A stretch of DNA of 64,000 bases from Desarmillaria ectypa (lineage: Eukaryota; Basidiomycota; Agaricomycetes; Agaricales; Physalacriaceae): assembly GCA_030407005.1 (NCBI GenBank), contig JAUDYN010000004.1, forward strand, positions 3,472,001 through 3,536,000. The letters run 5' to 3'. The notes under the pieces were generated by a model. It was not told the origin of the DNA and did no database searches. It saw nothing but the letters and a program-made list of their open reading frames with translations. The translations under genes and the position numbers were made by a program. Numbering within the stretch: position 1 is the stretch's first letter; each line of letters begins with the position of its first letter. Positions 47,801 through 62,789 of the stretch are shown in pieces.

Positions 47801-50229
47801 CCATCATCAATCGACAAGCTTCCGTCAAAAGACTGGGTTGCGTGCAGATACGGAGCACAAGATATGGTGCAATTCGATCCATATAGGGAATAAACAGAGG
47901 ATAGGGAGTAGCTTTCTTGTGATACTTAGTCAAAGAGATGATCTGATCAGGGGAGTGATTAGCACCACAAAGAGCGAAAAGGTACGGAAACATTACATGA
48001 GTAGACGCTTCTGCTTTAAGCATCGGGTTCGACCTCCCCAACTGTGAAAGCAAGAAAAAGAGAACATGTCCGAGAACTTCTTTGTCCTTTGTCCTGATGA
48101 TGATGCGGCTCGATCACGGCAAATCGTTGTCTCCTCGGATAGTAAACACACCTTCCTGTAGCACCGACACTAATGATGATTGTATCCTTGGTAGGGAGCT
48201 TCATGCCATCCGTCAAATCATTGAGTTGAGTAAATAGCGCTGCTAGAGCCCGAGACGCGTCCCGTTTCATACGGGCAATGCAGAGAACAAAATTCTGCAA
48301 CGCCCGGCTGAATCAGAGTGAACATTCTGAAAATCTGCATCAAACAAGAAAAACAAACCCGGCAACTAGCCTGACTCCTCTATCCGTATCCGTCATGCCA
48401 GAAAAGATCATTTGTCGAGCAGCCGTAAGCTCTTCAACATCACCGAAGGAATGAAATTTGACTAGATCGGCAATGACCTTGAAGGCTCGTTTCCGTACCT
48501 CCGTGGTAATCTCCTCTGGCTTTCCGTCAAGCGTCGACTGCGTCAAAGCCACGCAAAGAGGGACAGTTGACAACCGGGCGTCAGGGCGCAGGAGAGCACA
48601 GAACTCTTGCAGCTGGCCAATGACAGACAACCGGTATGATGTAAGAGTATCCTCAAGAGGCCTAATTCGCATAGATCAGCCACTCTTCGTGTCATACATA
48701 CGGCGGCGAACCTTGAATACTGTCCTGTAATATCGTCGATGGCTCGCTGCATATACGGTCGGTCGCTCATATTGTCGTCATCGTCCATCCAATTAAGAGC
48801 TTTCGGTAACATAATCTTTTCAGTAGTTGTTCGCAGCAGCTTTCTTCGGTACTCTTCGTTATGTATCTGTTTATCAGAAGTACCCGTGGTTATCGCAGGC
48901 GGGGCTTCGAGCATCCGTTGAGCGATTTCATTGTGCTCGCTTCCCAAGTCGATGGCAGCCGGTAAGGACCGTAGAATGTTTCGCTCTATATGAGGCAAGC
49001 ACGAATTGAAGAGGACAAACGCCCATTCCTATGAAGACAGTGAGATAAATATTCAATAGTGTGATGAAATGATATACCTCAACTGACTTGGACCATTGTC
49101 TTGATTCCAATAGCCCGACAATCTCGCAGAAGTCCGACTTGGATGGTGCAATGAAAGAGCTCGATGCCAATTCTTTTGAAAGATATCGATCAATATGCTC
49201 CCAGCCCGGATTGGGTTCTTGAAGTAATCGAAAGCGGAGAAGTATGTAATGCCAAAGATATAATTCGTTCTCTGAAAGAGAGCGCAACGAGGGTATCAAA
49301 GCCATGATTCTGACGAGTCCCTTAGAGCGTACTGCAGGCTCAAGATTGCAAAGTGCGGACATGCAGTAATCGAAACATGACCGTACTTCCTGGGCAAGTC
49401 GTTGTCCAAAATCATGTAGAAACCATTGTAGCTGAGTTGATCGCAACATAGAAGATGTCCAAATCTCAAGCAATGTGATCACAAAGTTGAGGGTATCAGA
49501 ACAAGCATGCAAACGGCATGTACTCTTTTCGTCATTGGCCTGAGAGGGCATGAGAGGGCTACGGGGCTATATTAATCGATACTCACCGTCAAGTCTCCCG
49601 ATTTGAGCAACCTTGGCTTCTGCAATATTCGAACATGGATGGGGTACGACAGCGCTTGAGAATCCATTAATTCTAGACCTAAATCAGCGGCGACGGACAT
49701 GAGGGCGAAGGAGGGACGTACCGTGCATGACGTGTCGGCACTCTTCAAACATCTCTCTTAGCTGAGCACGTTGTTCATTCTGCGGAATGCCCTTCACAAA
49801 GGTCCCTCCGACACTTTGTAGGATGTCCACAATGCGGTCAAAGGCCTTTGCCTGCAGAGAAGTTGCTACTTCTGCCTCCTTTTTCCAAGACTCCATTACA
49901 GCCATGAAGCGAAGCAGTCCCGATACCACTGTCCATACGAATAAGGGTTCTCTCCAATTATCGATACCCAACACCTCTCCGATCGACTCCAAAACACTGG
50001 GGACTGGTGCCATTTTCCGGGCGGCTTCTGCGGTCGACACGGACCCACAAGGTGGAATAGTATCCAACAGCTGCGTTATCACTGCCTCTATGCCGGTGCG
50101 ACTGACCTCCCTATCATTCTGCACGGCGCATCCCCTCATCCACTTCAGAAATTCACTATGAAAATCTGTTGAGATGGTCTTGAGAACGTCGCCGAGAGGA
50201 GGAAAAGGCTGAGGAGCTCCGTAGCTCAT
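41851..50229 (-). CDS. ATR-type checkpoint kinase (PIKK family)
   Basis: A very long gene with many short introns. The ATG at 50229 ([12 protein letters not shown]) is the first good start; an upstream extension is possible. HEAT-like repeats come first. A UME domain lies near 46980-47380 (exons '[20 protein letters not shown]', '[18 protein letters not shown]'), then the FAT region (about 43770-46900). The kinase domain (about 42350-43250) shows '[15 protein letters not shown]', the catalytic '[13 protein letters not shown]' and activation segment '[14 protein letters not shown]'. The FATC tail is split: intron 41887-41934, then a last exon 41851-41886 encoding '[11 protein letters not shown]'. 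This architecture is ATR/Mec1, which starts the DNA replication-stress checkpoint. Confidence 0.9.
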
Positions 50230-51536
50230 GTCAATTGGTTCCGGTGCATTCGTATTGCTGAGCACTGGATAGAGTTGACGTAGCGGCTGGCGGTACGTGA
50301 ACGAGGAAATCAAGACGCGTTATTTGTACTTGTTAGTGCTCCTTAGACCCCTAGAATAGACAACCACATCGTACTTGGATTTAAACGAGGTTCAAAGTCG
50401 TTGCTTATCGGTGTCGACGACGACGTTGTGAATATATGTAGTGGCCAACGTACGGACTCGACGAGACTATGTGAAAGGCGGTATCTACAGCGCGCTCGAA
50501 CCTTTCTCTTTCCCGTCACTTGAGACTCCCACGTCCGGCCTAAGCTTCTGCAGCCTGAATACGACCCTGTGATTCGTGCGTTGCAAAGTTCCGAATCTTT
50601 ATCACTATCAATATCCTTCTTCACGAATGTTATCCCCGAGGACTGTAACACCGGTACGCCTGGTTTTCCGAATGAACAGCTCCTAGCGTCGACGGCAGTG
50701 GTCTCGTTGAGTATCCCACTCCATTCCATATGCCTTCCAAATCTTCGATACCCCACCCCGGTGCCAATCTCAAACCGTTCGACTCTTTTGGTTTCGATGT
50801 TACTCCGATTCAACGCCCATATAGTGCATGTGGTACATGAGTGCCACAATTAATCATGCCCGGTGTACAAACATTTCGACAATTAGATTCGTCACAATGA
50901 AAATGGAAGGATAGATCTAGCGCTGAGCGCTGATATTATTGGGTCACCCCGGTCAGAAATTTTTCGTTCCTTCCATACGGCTGTACAGCTTTCCTTTTCG
51001 AAAGAAGAAACTGTCTAGACCAACGAGCGCGTAAGCGCTTAACCCTTGGAAGTCTGGACTCCCGTATAGACGAAGATGCATCACTGGCATACGGTATGGA
51101 GGTTTGACATTCCTTAGCTTCTTCTTAAGAACTGTGAAAACCTTTTGTCATAATATAGATTCGAAATCCTGGCCTATCACGAGTCCACTGGCTGCATGCA
51201 CGATGTCAACCTCATGTGACGGCACTGCAGAAATCGAAGCCAGGACGTGCTACGACTCTTATTGACTGGGTGTCATCCAGCCTTATAGGAATAGAACCTT
51301 CCATGTCGGAGGATGCACCCCTGCAAGGGAGAACCCGCACATATGCCATCACCCAGATGACTCCGCGGTATTGGTTCCAAAGTATGAGAGCTAGGACCCC
51401 GCCTCTTGGATGTGATTCAGTTTCTTGAAGAAGAAAGTAGATAGACATTTAGGAGAGAGCATCCATTATGTTGAATGCTTCAAGTTCGATTCATATGTAT
51501 TGGATTGGTAACTTTATAGGACACCAGGACAAGCAT
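50230..51536. other. Intergenic region with unresolved open frames
   Basis: About 1.3 kb. Overlapping frames on both strands at 50343-50853 lack an ATG or a recognised motif. The region must include the ATR promoter and 5' UTR. Confidence 0.35.
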
Positions 51537-51964
51537 TTACTTCTTTCCCTAAAAAGATGTCAGTTTATCCACACACCAATGAAAACACCTGGAACGCACA
51601 AGAATCAAAGAAGCTGCTCCATAAACAGCGTACGCAGCGGTGAAGACGAAGGTTCCGTAGAACAGACCTATATAGAGTAATCGTCATCCCTCGAATCCTC
51701 CAAGCGTATATCCACATATGACTAACGGAGCTTGACTGCCCTGCCGGGAGCACGGTAGTGTACAGGCCTTGTGTCAGCCTATCAGAAAGGTAAACAGACC
51801 ATGAGCTCGGAAAAACAACCACCGTAAAACAATAACACACCTGCCAGTACTTCTGCTTGTCAATCATATCGTATTTGCCTAAAAATCCAGATAAATTGAT
51901 ATATTTCCCACAGACGAGTAAATGGCAAGGTCTTACGGTATACAAGTCCGTCAATGATACCCAT
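51537..51964 (-). CDS. Cytochrome c oxidase subunit 7a-like protein
   Basis: From ATG 51964 the gene reads a 10-codon exon, then 'KYDMIDKQKYWQ', 'ADTRPVHYRAPGRAVKL', 'RLFYGTFVFTAAYAVYG' and a last 'GKK' exon before TAA 51537. Four introns are removed, all with GT..AG ends, giving only 65 residues. A charged N-terminus, 'QxxxxDxRPVHxR' and one membrane span with a Lys end match subunit 7a of complex IV, where the small subunit crosses the mitochondrial inner membrane. A longer frame beginning MAKRGQLQGRP overlaps the same start but ends without a clear splice. Divergent from YAF9 with 111 bp between starts. Confidence 0.7.
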
Positions 51965-52075
51965 GGTGGTGGTTGATGGTGAGGAGGCTGGCAGTGGGTA
52001 ATGTCGGAGTTTGGTTTTGCGACCGACCGAAAGGGAAAGAACCGGGGCCTGCCTTGCAGTTGCCCCCTTTTCGCC
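51965..52075. promoter_or_regulatory. Bidirectional promoter region, COX7a / YAF9
   Basis: Only 111 bp separate two divergent ATGs, so transcription start sites of both genes lie inside or overlap this gap. Confidence 0.5.
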
Positions 52076-53007
52076 ATGGCCGACCGCGTTCGCGTTAGAG
52101 TGTGTCTTCTTCGTTTTTTCTCTCTTTCACTTTGCTCACAAAATCATTGTTAGGGTCTCAGCATCTTTAGGCCAATAATATACGGAAACACTGCGACACT
52201 TTTGACTCCAGAGGAACGAGCAGCGTTGGAGCCTAGCCGCCATGAACACACTCATCGCTGGACAGTCGCCGTTCGTAGCGCTGCATCTGCTCCAGATTCA
52301 GACATTGTCGGTGGTGCAGATGATCTTGGCTATTTCATAAAACGTGTCAATTTCAAGTTGCACGATACATATAATAATCCAAGCAGAGGTCCGTCTGGCA
52401 TTTATGTTTTGATTTCCTTTTCCAATCTAAAAATGCCAAAAGTTGTTGATAAACCTCCATTCGAAGTGACAGAGACGGGGTGCGTTTCTACATATCTCAC
52501 TTCCATCCATTTCTGAACTAACGAAATCCCAGATGGGGTGAATTCGATATTCTCATTCGTATAACCTACATTGCCGACTCGGGTGAAAAGGCTGCTTCTG
52601 TTTACCATCACCTTAAACTCCACCCATGGGCTGGTCCAGGAGAACCAGAAATTCCCTCTATGGATGTAGCCATCAAAGCCGGTCCAGTACACTCCTGGCA
52701 GTACGACGAAATCGTCTTCAACGAACCTTTCAACAGTTTCTTAAACACCCTCACTGCTCATCCTCCGACGCCCCTCCCAAAGACGAAGAGAAGACCGGTT
52801 CCATTCCATATCGCATACCCTCAGTCGCTGGAAGATACCAAGTTGACAGAGACGCCCGAGTTTAGCCAGGAGATGGAGAAGGAAGAGGCGGAACGACTTG
52901 AACAGGCGAAAAAGAAGATTGTAGCAGAGCAGGAGCGGCTGAGAAATATTTTGATTGAGAAAGAGAAAGAGCTGCAAGAGTTGCAGAAGTTGGTGGGTAA
53001 CCCATAG
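52076..53007 (+). CDS. YAF9: YEATS-domain protein Yaf9 (SWR1/NuA4)
   Basis: A six-codon first exon (MADRVR, 52076-52093) splices to 'GLSIFRPIIYGNTAT' at 52154. The YEATS domain continues with 'HTHRWTVAVRSA', 'FKLHDTYNNPSR' joined to 'DKPPFEVTETGWGEFDI', and 'LHPWAGP'. These carry the acyl-lysine reader's His and aromatic residues in 'HTHRW' and 'GWGEF'. The C-terminus is a coiled coil of Glu/Lys/Leu heptads. Introns follow 'SR' and 'TG'. Yaf9 belongs to both the SWR1 remodeller and NuA4 acetyltransferase and links H2A.Z deposition to acetylated histones. Length (about 260 residues) fits. Confidence 0.93.
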
Positions 53008-54046
53008 TGGTACATATAGCGTAATGAATATAATGTGTAGCAAATAGTCTTGTAAAATATGACATGTATAGCATTCAATTCTTGTCCCTGCTTCTCTGCC
53101 CAGCGCGTATACATAACCTTCTGTAAAACAGTTACTTGAAACATACAATCCCATCATTACAGAGACGTCCACATCAGACGGACGTGGGCTACACGTTCTT
53201 CAAATCCGACGTTCTGTAGACCAAAAAGCTCTCGGAAGGGCAGCCCAAGTATCGAGCATGCATTCAATCGAACACTACTGGTTGCTCTATCAAGTTCATA
53301 GGCATAGATTCATATAATGGGTGTTACGGGAACGCTGAATCACCAGAGAAAGAATAATGGCACGTCCGCCGCAAGTCAAATGGTATCAAATGTCGTGAAT
53401 GGCGTCTGAGGTGTCGGCGAGAGCTGCTTAGCTAAATGACGTAGAATATCAAGCTCAAACTTAAGGACTCCGTGGCGTTGTTACGTGCACCAGAACCGCA
53501 AGTGCCGAAAGTGGGTCACTCGGAGTTGAATGCGGATTTCAAAGGGTAATACGCGTAAACGTCATGTAGGATATCTATGAAATCTTCCGAGCAACCCAAA
53601 TAACGAGTATTCCATTACTGAGTGTCGTCAGTTTATTTTATCGATAAGGTAGGTAACGAACAGAAGCCAAGCCAAGAAAAATGAAGAAACACAAGCAGGG
53701 ACGAAGAGAGCTAAGTTTAAATGTCCGGACCGCCGTGGTGGGTAGTTCATGGCTGTTCTTGGCAGCTCACCCTATGGATATTGGCAGGGTCGCAGATCTG
53801 CTCTTCCTCTCAGCGTCTACTATTCAGTCGTAAGGCTCCGGCGCCATGGTCTGCCTCAAGGTCTTTGTTCTTTGTTCTGATGGCTGGCACCGGCCCACAT
53901 GTACGGATGTGGCCATGGGAGACTGCCTTCCATCAACAATAAGCCAGGTGGCAAGAAATTGAACCTCATATATTGTAGTAAGGCTATCATGATGGGTGTG
54001 CTTCTTCAAATCGCGCGTGTTGTCTTCCCTTTCGCCAACGCTATCG
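53008..54046. other. Intergenic region
   Basis: About 1 kb. Only short frames without motifs; holds the promoter of the GH3 gene starting at 54047. No repeats noted. Confidence 0.4.
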
Positions 54047-57000
54047 ATGCTGTGGCCACGTTTTCTTCCAGTTCTGCGCGTGTTCTGCCTATTATGCTGG
54101 TTAATCGTTGGCGGTGTCCAGGCATTCACACAACGTGATTATCGCACCCTCATCTCCGTGTTCCATTTTTCTCATAAGCGAACGTCCAGGCTCTTGGGCA
54201 GAAGCCTATTCTCTCGCAAATGAGACCGTCCAACAGTTGACACTGAACGAAAAACTAGGGTTGGTCATTGGAGTAGGGCAATTCGGCAGTACGTTTTAAT
54301 TCCGTTCTAGCTACTCTTTGGAGGATCCTCTTTTGATATTGTATTTGTAGGTCGGTGTATAGGAAATATTACACCCCCTAGCCGCTCCATAAAGCTATCA
54401 TCGACGACCCTTACTATCCCGCCTATATGTTTTAACGACGGTCCCGCTGGCCTACGGCTTGTCAAGGAGGTTACCGGATTCCCAACCGGTATTAATGCCG
54501 CAAGTACGTTTAGCCGTCGTCTGATGCGAGCAAGAGGCGTGGCACTCGCCGAAGAATTTAGAGGCAAGGGCGTTCAGTAAGAATAAGGTTCCCACATTTT
54601 CGCCGACCCTTATTAACGCGCCGTAGCGTCTTTATCGGTCCGGCTATGGATATTGTGAGAACAAGCATCTTGTCGCCGTTCCAAGTCCTTATGACTTACG
54701 AAAATTAGATGAGAAACCCCAAAGCCGGGCGGGGATGGGAGAGGTGATATACCCTGCTCTTGCATTACTAGCGCTGCGCGTCCTGATATATACTGTCCCG
54801 ATTTATAGCGCCGGCCCTGACCCTTACCTGACTGGTGAATTTGCATACGAAACGATAGTCGGCGTCCAGAGCGTGGGTGTTCAGGCCTGTGCGAAGCATT
54901 TCATAGCCAATAATCAGGAGCATTGGAGGTATGAGTGATAGAATTTTCGCATCAGTCTTCTCATAACATTTTTTTCTCAGGCATGTCATTCTTTTTTCTG
55001 CTGACTTCCTATGAACACAAATTCTAGGTACGGTCTAAGCGCGGATGTGGACGACAGGACGCTCCATGAGATATATTGGTGGCCTTTCATGCGGAGCATC
55101 GACGTGTGTGCCTCAGTCCATTGTTTCCATATGCTCGTGAACAGGAAACATTCTCCAGGCTGATGTCGCTTCTGTCATGTGTGCGTATAATCGGTTGAAC
55201 CAAACATCCTCTTGTCATAATGAGGCGCTTATCGGCTCAAATGGGTTGTTAAGACAAGGTGGATTCCAAGGTAGGTGCCCGAACCGTCCGGAGCGTTTCC
55301 TGTGGCCTCAGGCATAGCATCACAGGTTACGTTGTGTCGGATTGGGGTGCTACGCATGACTCCGCCAGCGATAATGCGAACGCCGGGTTAGATATGGAAC
55401 AACCAGGAGACTACATCGTGATAGGTAATTATTAATACTCTCGCACCCTTAAACGGAGTACCTTCTTAACTTATAGCTTACTCACACATTAGGTGGTGGC
55501 GTGTACGGCAATGGAGGCCTGAAAAGCGCTGTGAACAACGGAGGTGTTTCCGTCACTGTGAGTTTTTACCTCTCCAGTCCAATATGTCCGTATTAACTAT
55601 TTTTTTCGCCGTCAGACACTCAATAAAATGGTTGTCCGAGTACTCGCTTCCTTCCTTCATCTCGGCCAGGATTCCGTGAGTTGCTCGGAATCGCTCGTTC
55701 CTGCCGTAGACTCAGACCTCCTGAGCCCAGGAATACCCAGACATCAATTTTAACGCTCAAAAGCCTGACGGGTCTGGGAACTTAAACCTGGGCATCTCAG
55801 TTCGGTCAGAAGCCCATACTGCTCTGACACGGGAAATCGGGGCCGCTTCTGCCGTCTTGCTCAAAAACAACCGAACTACTACAACTGGTATGTTTAGGCT
55901 GTGCCGCGTGCTACCGTATGTTGATGTGTTGATTCTGTGTGGAGGGTCCGTTTCTGGGGCGACCATACGAGGCCTTCCCGTGGCGCAAGAAAGGATCAAG
56001 ACAATCGCTATAGTTGGCCAGGATGCCAAGATGCCAAACCTGAATTGTAATGACTTGGGGGAGTGTAACGATGGGACGATGAGTGTTGGGTACGTACCTA
56101 TTCATAGAAACGGTTTTCTCATCTAAGACGCATTGAAAGCTGGGGCTCTGGTACCAACTCGTTGCAATACATTGTCCCGCCAATTGACGCTATTACCGAA
56201 TTCGTTGGCAATTCGGCAACGATAACTTCGTCCTTGTCGAATGATTTATCCGCTGGTCCCGCCGCCGCGAAAGGGAAGGATCTGGCCATTGTATTTGTAA
56301 ATGCGTCAGTTCCATTTTCTCGTATGGTGGGATTGTCGTTCATCTCGGGGACATAGGATGAGTGGCGAACTCGGGGCTTATAACATTGTGGTGGGCAATA
56401 TGGGTGATAGGAATGATTTGGACCTCTGGTACAAGGGTGGCAGTCTCGTAAGTCCAGAGGCGTTCATCTTACTTGGGCTTGTTCTAAATTGCGCTCTTTA
56501 TTTTAAGGTTAAAGCTGTGGCAGCCGTTTGTAGCAATACCGTTGTGGTTGTGCATTCGGTTGGACCGGTCTACATGGACTGGAGCACGCACGTTAACGTA
56601 TCAGCAGTAATATACGCCGGTGCTCCCGGTGAACAGACTGGACCCAGTATTGTTGATATTATATGGGGAGCCGTTAATCCTAGTGGACGGCTCCCCTTCT
56701 CCATTGCATATGTGAGCAATGATAGACACTTCTTTTCGCAAGGCACTGATTCGTGTACTTAATAGGACGAGAACGGGTATGGCACCGAAATTGTATACAA
56801 CAGTCTGGGCTTTCCCACCGTATGCCTATGTCCCTTGTTCTTTTCATTTTTGCGTAACTCATGACTGTCTTCTTTAGATCACTTATGACGAGAAGCTACT
56901 CCTCGATTACCGTTACATGGATAAACAGGGAATTACGCCTCAATTCGAATTTGGCTTTGGTTTGTCGTTCACAACCTTCTCATACTCGTCTCTTTCCATT

Positions 57001-57356
57001 ACTTCCTCTGGAAGTTCCAAAGTGATATCATTCAATATTGCCAACACCGGGGCTTTTGACGGGACCGAGATTCCCCAGATATACCTCGGCTTACCCGATA
57101 GTGCCGGCGAACCTCAGAAGGTGCTAAGGGGCTTCGATGAAGTTGTTCTAGCGGTGGGGGAGATAAGTACCGTTAGCATGACCATCTCCCAGAAGGAAAT
57201 GAGGTGAGATGTCGTTATACCGAGATGTTTCATTGTTGACAGTATCATTTTAGTATATGGGACGTTCCGAGTCAATCATGGGTGAAACCCTCGGGCACTT
57301 TTACAGTGTACGTTGGAGCCTCCATCAAGGACATTCGTTTAACAGGGTCCTTTTGA
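54047..57356 (+). CDS. Secreted GH3 beta-glucosidase
   Basis: A signal peptide ([20 protein letters not shown]) starts at 54047. The spliced frame then reads '[20 protein letters not shown]', '[12 protein letters not shown]', '[13 protein letters not shown]' and '[18 protein letters not shown]', the GH3 N-domain, and '[14 protein letters not shown]' with nucleophile Asp. The second GH3 domain ('[16 protein letters not shown]', 'VNPSGRLPF') and the C-terminal fibronectin-type part ('[22 protein letters not shown]') follow, ending at TGA 57354. More than ten short introns were spliced; none of the joined exons shows an internal stop. GH3 enzymes release glucose from cellobiose and other beta-glucosides, so this is a plant cell-wall-degrading enzyme of the fungus. 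Confidence 0.88.
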
Positions 57357-59601
57357 CATGGATGTTTCCGTGATCATGCTGGAACTTGGATCTGGATCTC
57401 TCTTCCGTATTCTATTCGCTCTAAACAGTGGAAGTCGTTTTGTGTTATTGCTGAAAAAAGACATTTCTATAGCTGTCATTTTTTATATACTCGCCGTGTA
57501 TTGCGTCCGGTGACTCTGAGAAGATTTTAGGCTATTACACATGCCTACAATTTAACTGACCCCACTCTCACACATCCTTGCATTTACAAGTGGGTCGTTT
57601 TAATTCTGCTACCCTCTGCGACGTGGTTTGAAATTGTGCGCGAGATCGCTTGCTGCGGATGATCTTCATGCTCCTTCTTTGGCAGCTGCAGTTGGAGACG
57701 ATATCCAGTTCGTCCGCGGATGTAAATTGTGCAATCTTGTTTTATTTAAATGTGTTAGCGTGCAACTTGTATCTGATTGCTTTCAGGCCCTTAGGCCTCA
57801 AGGTGGCATACATATCTAACATCAACTGCGTAGGATCATCAGGAACGCCCCGTTTCTTACAGTAACATGCGAAAGCATGCGGACCGTTCGTCGGCGCCAC
57901 ATCTGACGTCGGAGCTTTTAATCTTTTTACCCGTGAAGGACGGTACGACTTCAGGGACCACGGAGTGTCGCATAATCATCTAGGTAAGACCTGCACTTAC
58001 TTTAAAGAGGAAGCGTGGACGATAAGTCGGATGTGATTGTCTCAGTTAAGGTTCTCGATGAGGTATCTGGCAGGAGTATTGAATAGATTGGTGCATACGT
58101 AGACTGGGCTCTGCGTGTAGACATTTCCTAGTCGCTCCTGAGCCCAGATTTTGTATCGTTTATACAGTGAATGTCTAATATTCCACCAGTAAATACCATG
58201 CTGTCTCTTGACTTCTTTGTCACCAGAACCACGACTAGGACTGGGGATAAATGAGAATAATTAACTAGTAGGTTCTCAGACCTAGCCGGGAGCCGCTCTT
58301 TAACGTCTTTCCCCTCGATACCAAAAATCGTCTGAGCGGGATATTGTGTTCAACTGAGGGCTCATAGCGGCTCTGTTTCACCTTTCTCCGTTTAAACCAT
58401 ATCCCAATACACTTCTCCGTCTGTATATTCGCCCGAGGCCTCTTATATTGGCCACCACTGTTAGTCTTGGCCCTGTTCATTTTCAAGAGATGGAAAAATC
58501 GTAGTTGCGGTGTGAAACTAATAATATTATCTCGATCGATCTGTTTCTCCCCGGCTTGCCCAGGCAACAGGAACTCAAGTTTACAAAACCAAGGTCCCTA
58601 CGGTGCTTCGGTCAACGTGAGCTTATGGTTTTCCCCTAGCGTTCATTAGCATAATGCTCGGTATAAGTACGGCTTGACGTATTCGTCTATGTCACGGTTT
58701 TCCTGCTTGTGCTCCATTGCTGCCGTAATGCCTGTTCGACTCACCTCACCAAGATAAGTAAACATTGATTTTCACCATACATGGCTTTTGTGATGCAAGG
58801 GTATCCGGGGGAAGTCGACGATTTAAATTACCCACCAATTATAAACCCCCGGCTCTAGATCTGTCTCCCAATCCGGTTTCAACTTAATTGCTAGTACGGC
58901 TTTATGGTAGCTCAGATCTACCAGCGGCGTGTCTATCGGTTTTCGTTTCACTGCTCAGTATGCAAAGTGTACAGACGTCTAAACACTGCCGTGATGTTAA
59001 TCTGTTAGGCATTTACTTAACCCCAATACTTCGTATTTTGGAGCTGCAGCTTACTACGTACCACAAGGATGTCCGTTCCTAGCCCCCCTTGAAACGAAGT
59101 AAGTAGAATTTTTTACTCTCGGTCTCTCTCGGTCTGTACCGTACTGTGGCAACGACAAAAGACGGCGAAATAGACCACCACAAAGGACACTGAAACACAG
59201 CCAAAAGACAAATATAGTCCTTTCGTCCGGCTATGCATGCGCACAAGCATTTATAGAGATATTGATATAAAATACAAGTTATGTCTCGAAAAGTAACGAG
59301 GACGGAAGCCATACATATAACAGATACCAGAGATTCGATATAACGAGACTAGGACAGGTAGCAAGTTCTTGTGTGAAAGAAGCAACTTATTTAAGAAAGA
59401 ACAATATCGACAAACGCTCAAGGAGACCGTTACCGTGTGTACGCAGGGACAGACAAGAGAGCGAATCAGGTTCCACCGGCGGTGACGGCACCTGTGAAAA
59501 AAATGTAGCACCGACGAATAAACCAAGCCGTCAAGGCGAGATAGAGGGGTCCAAGTTGCCTGAGGACGACCTTGCCTTGTCGGGGTTGTCTTGCTCCAGC
59601 G
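57357..59601. other. Gene-poor region between GH3 and PAP1
   Basis: More than 2 kb. Short frames at 57628-57865 and 58265-58567 lack motifs and show no splice partner I trust. AT-rich in places. Nothing specific assigned. Confidence 0.4.
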
Positions 59602-62343
<2,742 letters not shown>

Positions 62344-62789
62344 CAAAAGGCAGGCGTCAGAGTTTTACTGAGGAGGTAGAAGTAGGAGAATAAAAGGAGA
62401 GTAGATGTGGCGAGTGTTTGCCCTTGGAACTGTTCTATCGAGACAAACCGGACGGCGGACAATAGAGGACTGGGATGACGGAGGCGGTTACACGTGACTT
62501 CGATTATTACGCTCGGCAAGTGCCGAGGCTTGACTGCAATTTCAAATGGCCAGTGCTACAAACGCTTTTCGACTGGATGTGTGTGTGGCAGATAATATTA
62601 CTACTGTACAGAATAAATAGTAGGGATGGATGAAACAATAGCTGAACAACAGGATGCTCTATCTCGTGAGAATGAAATATAGACTGTATGTACTTAATAA
62701 TGTCCGATAAAAATAGTCGCAGACTGAATGGCCTGTAAAATCCGTGGCTGGTAGGGTGATCTGACGCCCAGATGAAGAGAAGAAGAGAA
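62344..62789. other. Intergenic region
   Basis: Separates the PAP1 start from the end of the next minus-strand gene. No element is assigned. Confidence 0.4.

Noticed and set aside
50343..50849. 168-codon minus-strand frame and a plus-strand 94-codon frame at 50569-50853
   Set aside because: The minus frame has no ATG start (a TTG), neither has a known motif, and the two overlap.
51565..52077. 170-codon frame starting MAKRGQL
   Set aside because: The COX7a splice model explains the conserved residues from an internal ATG at 51964; the long frame reads through introns.
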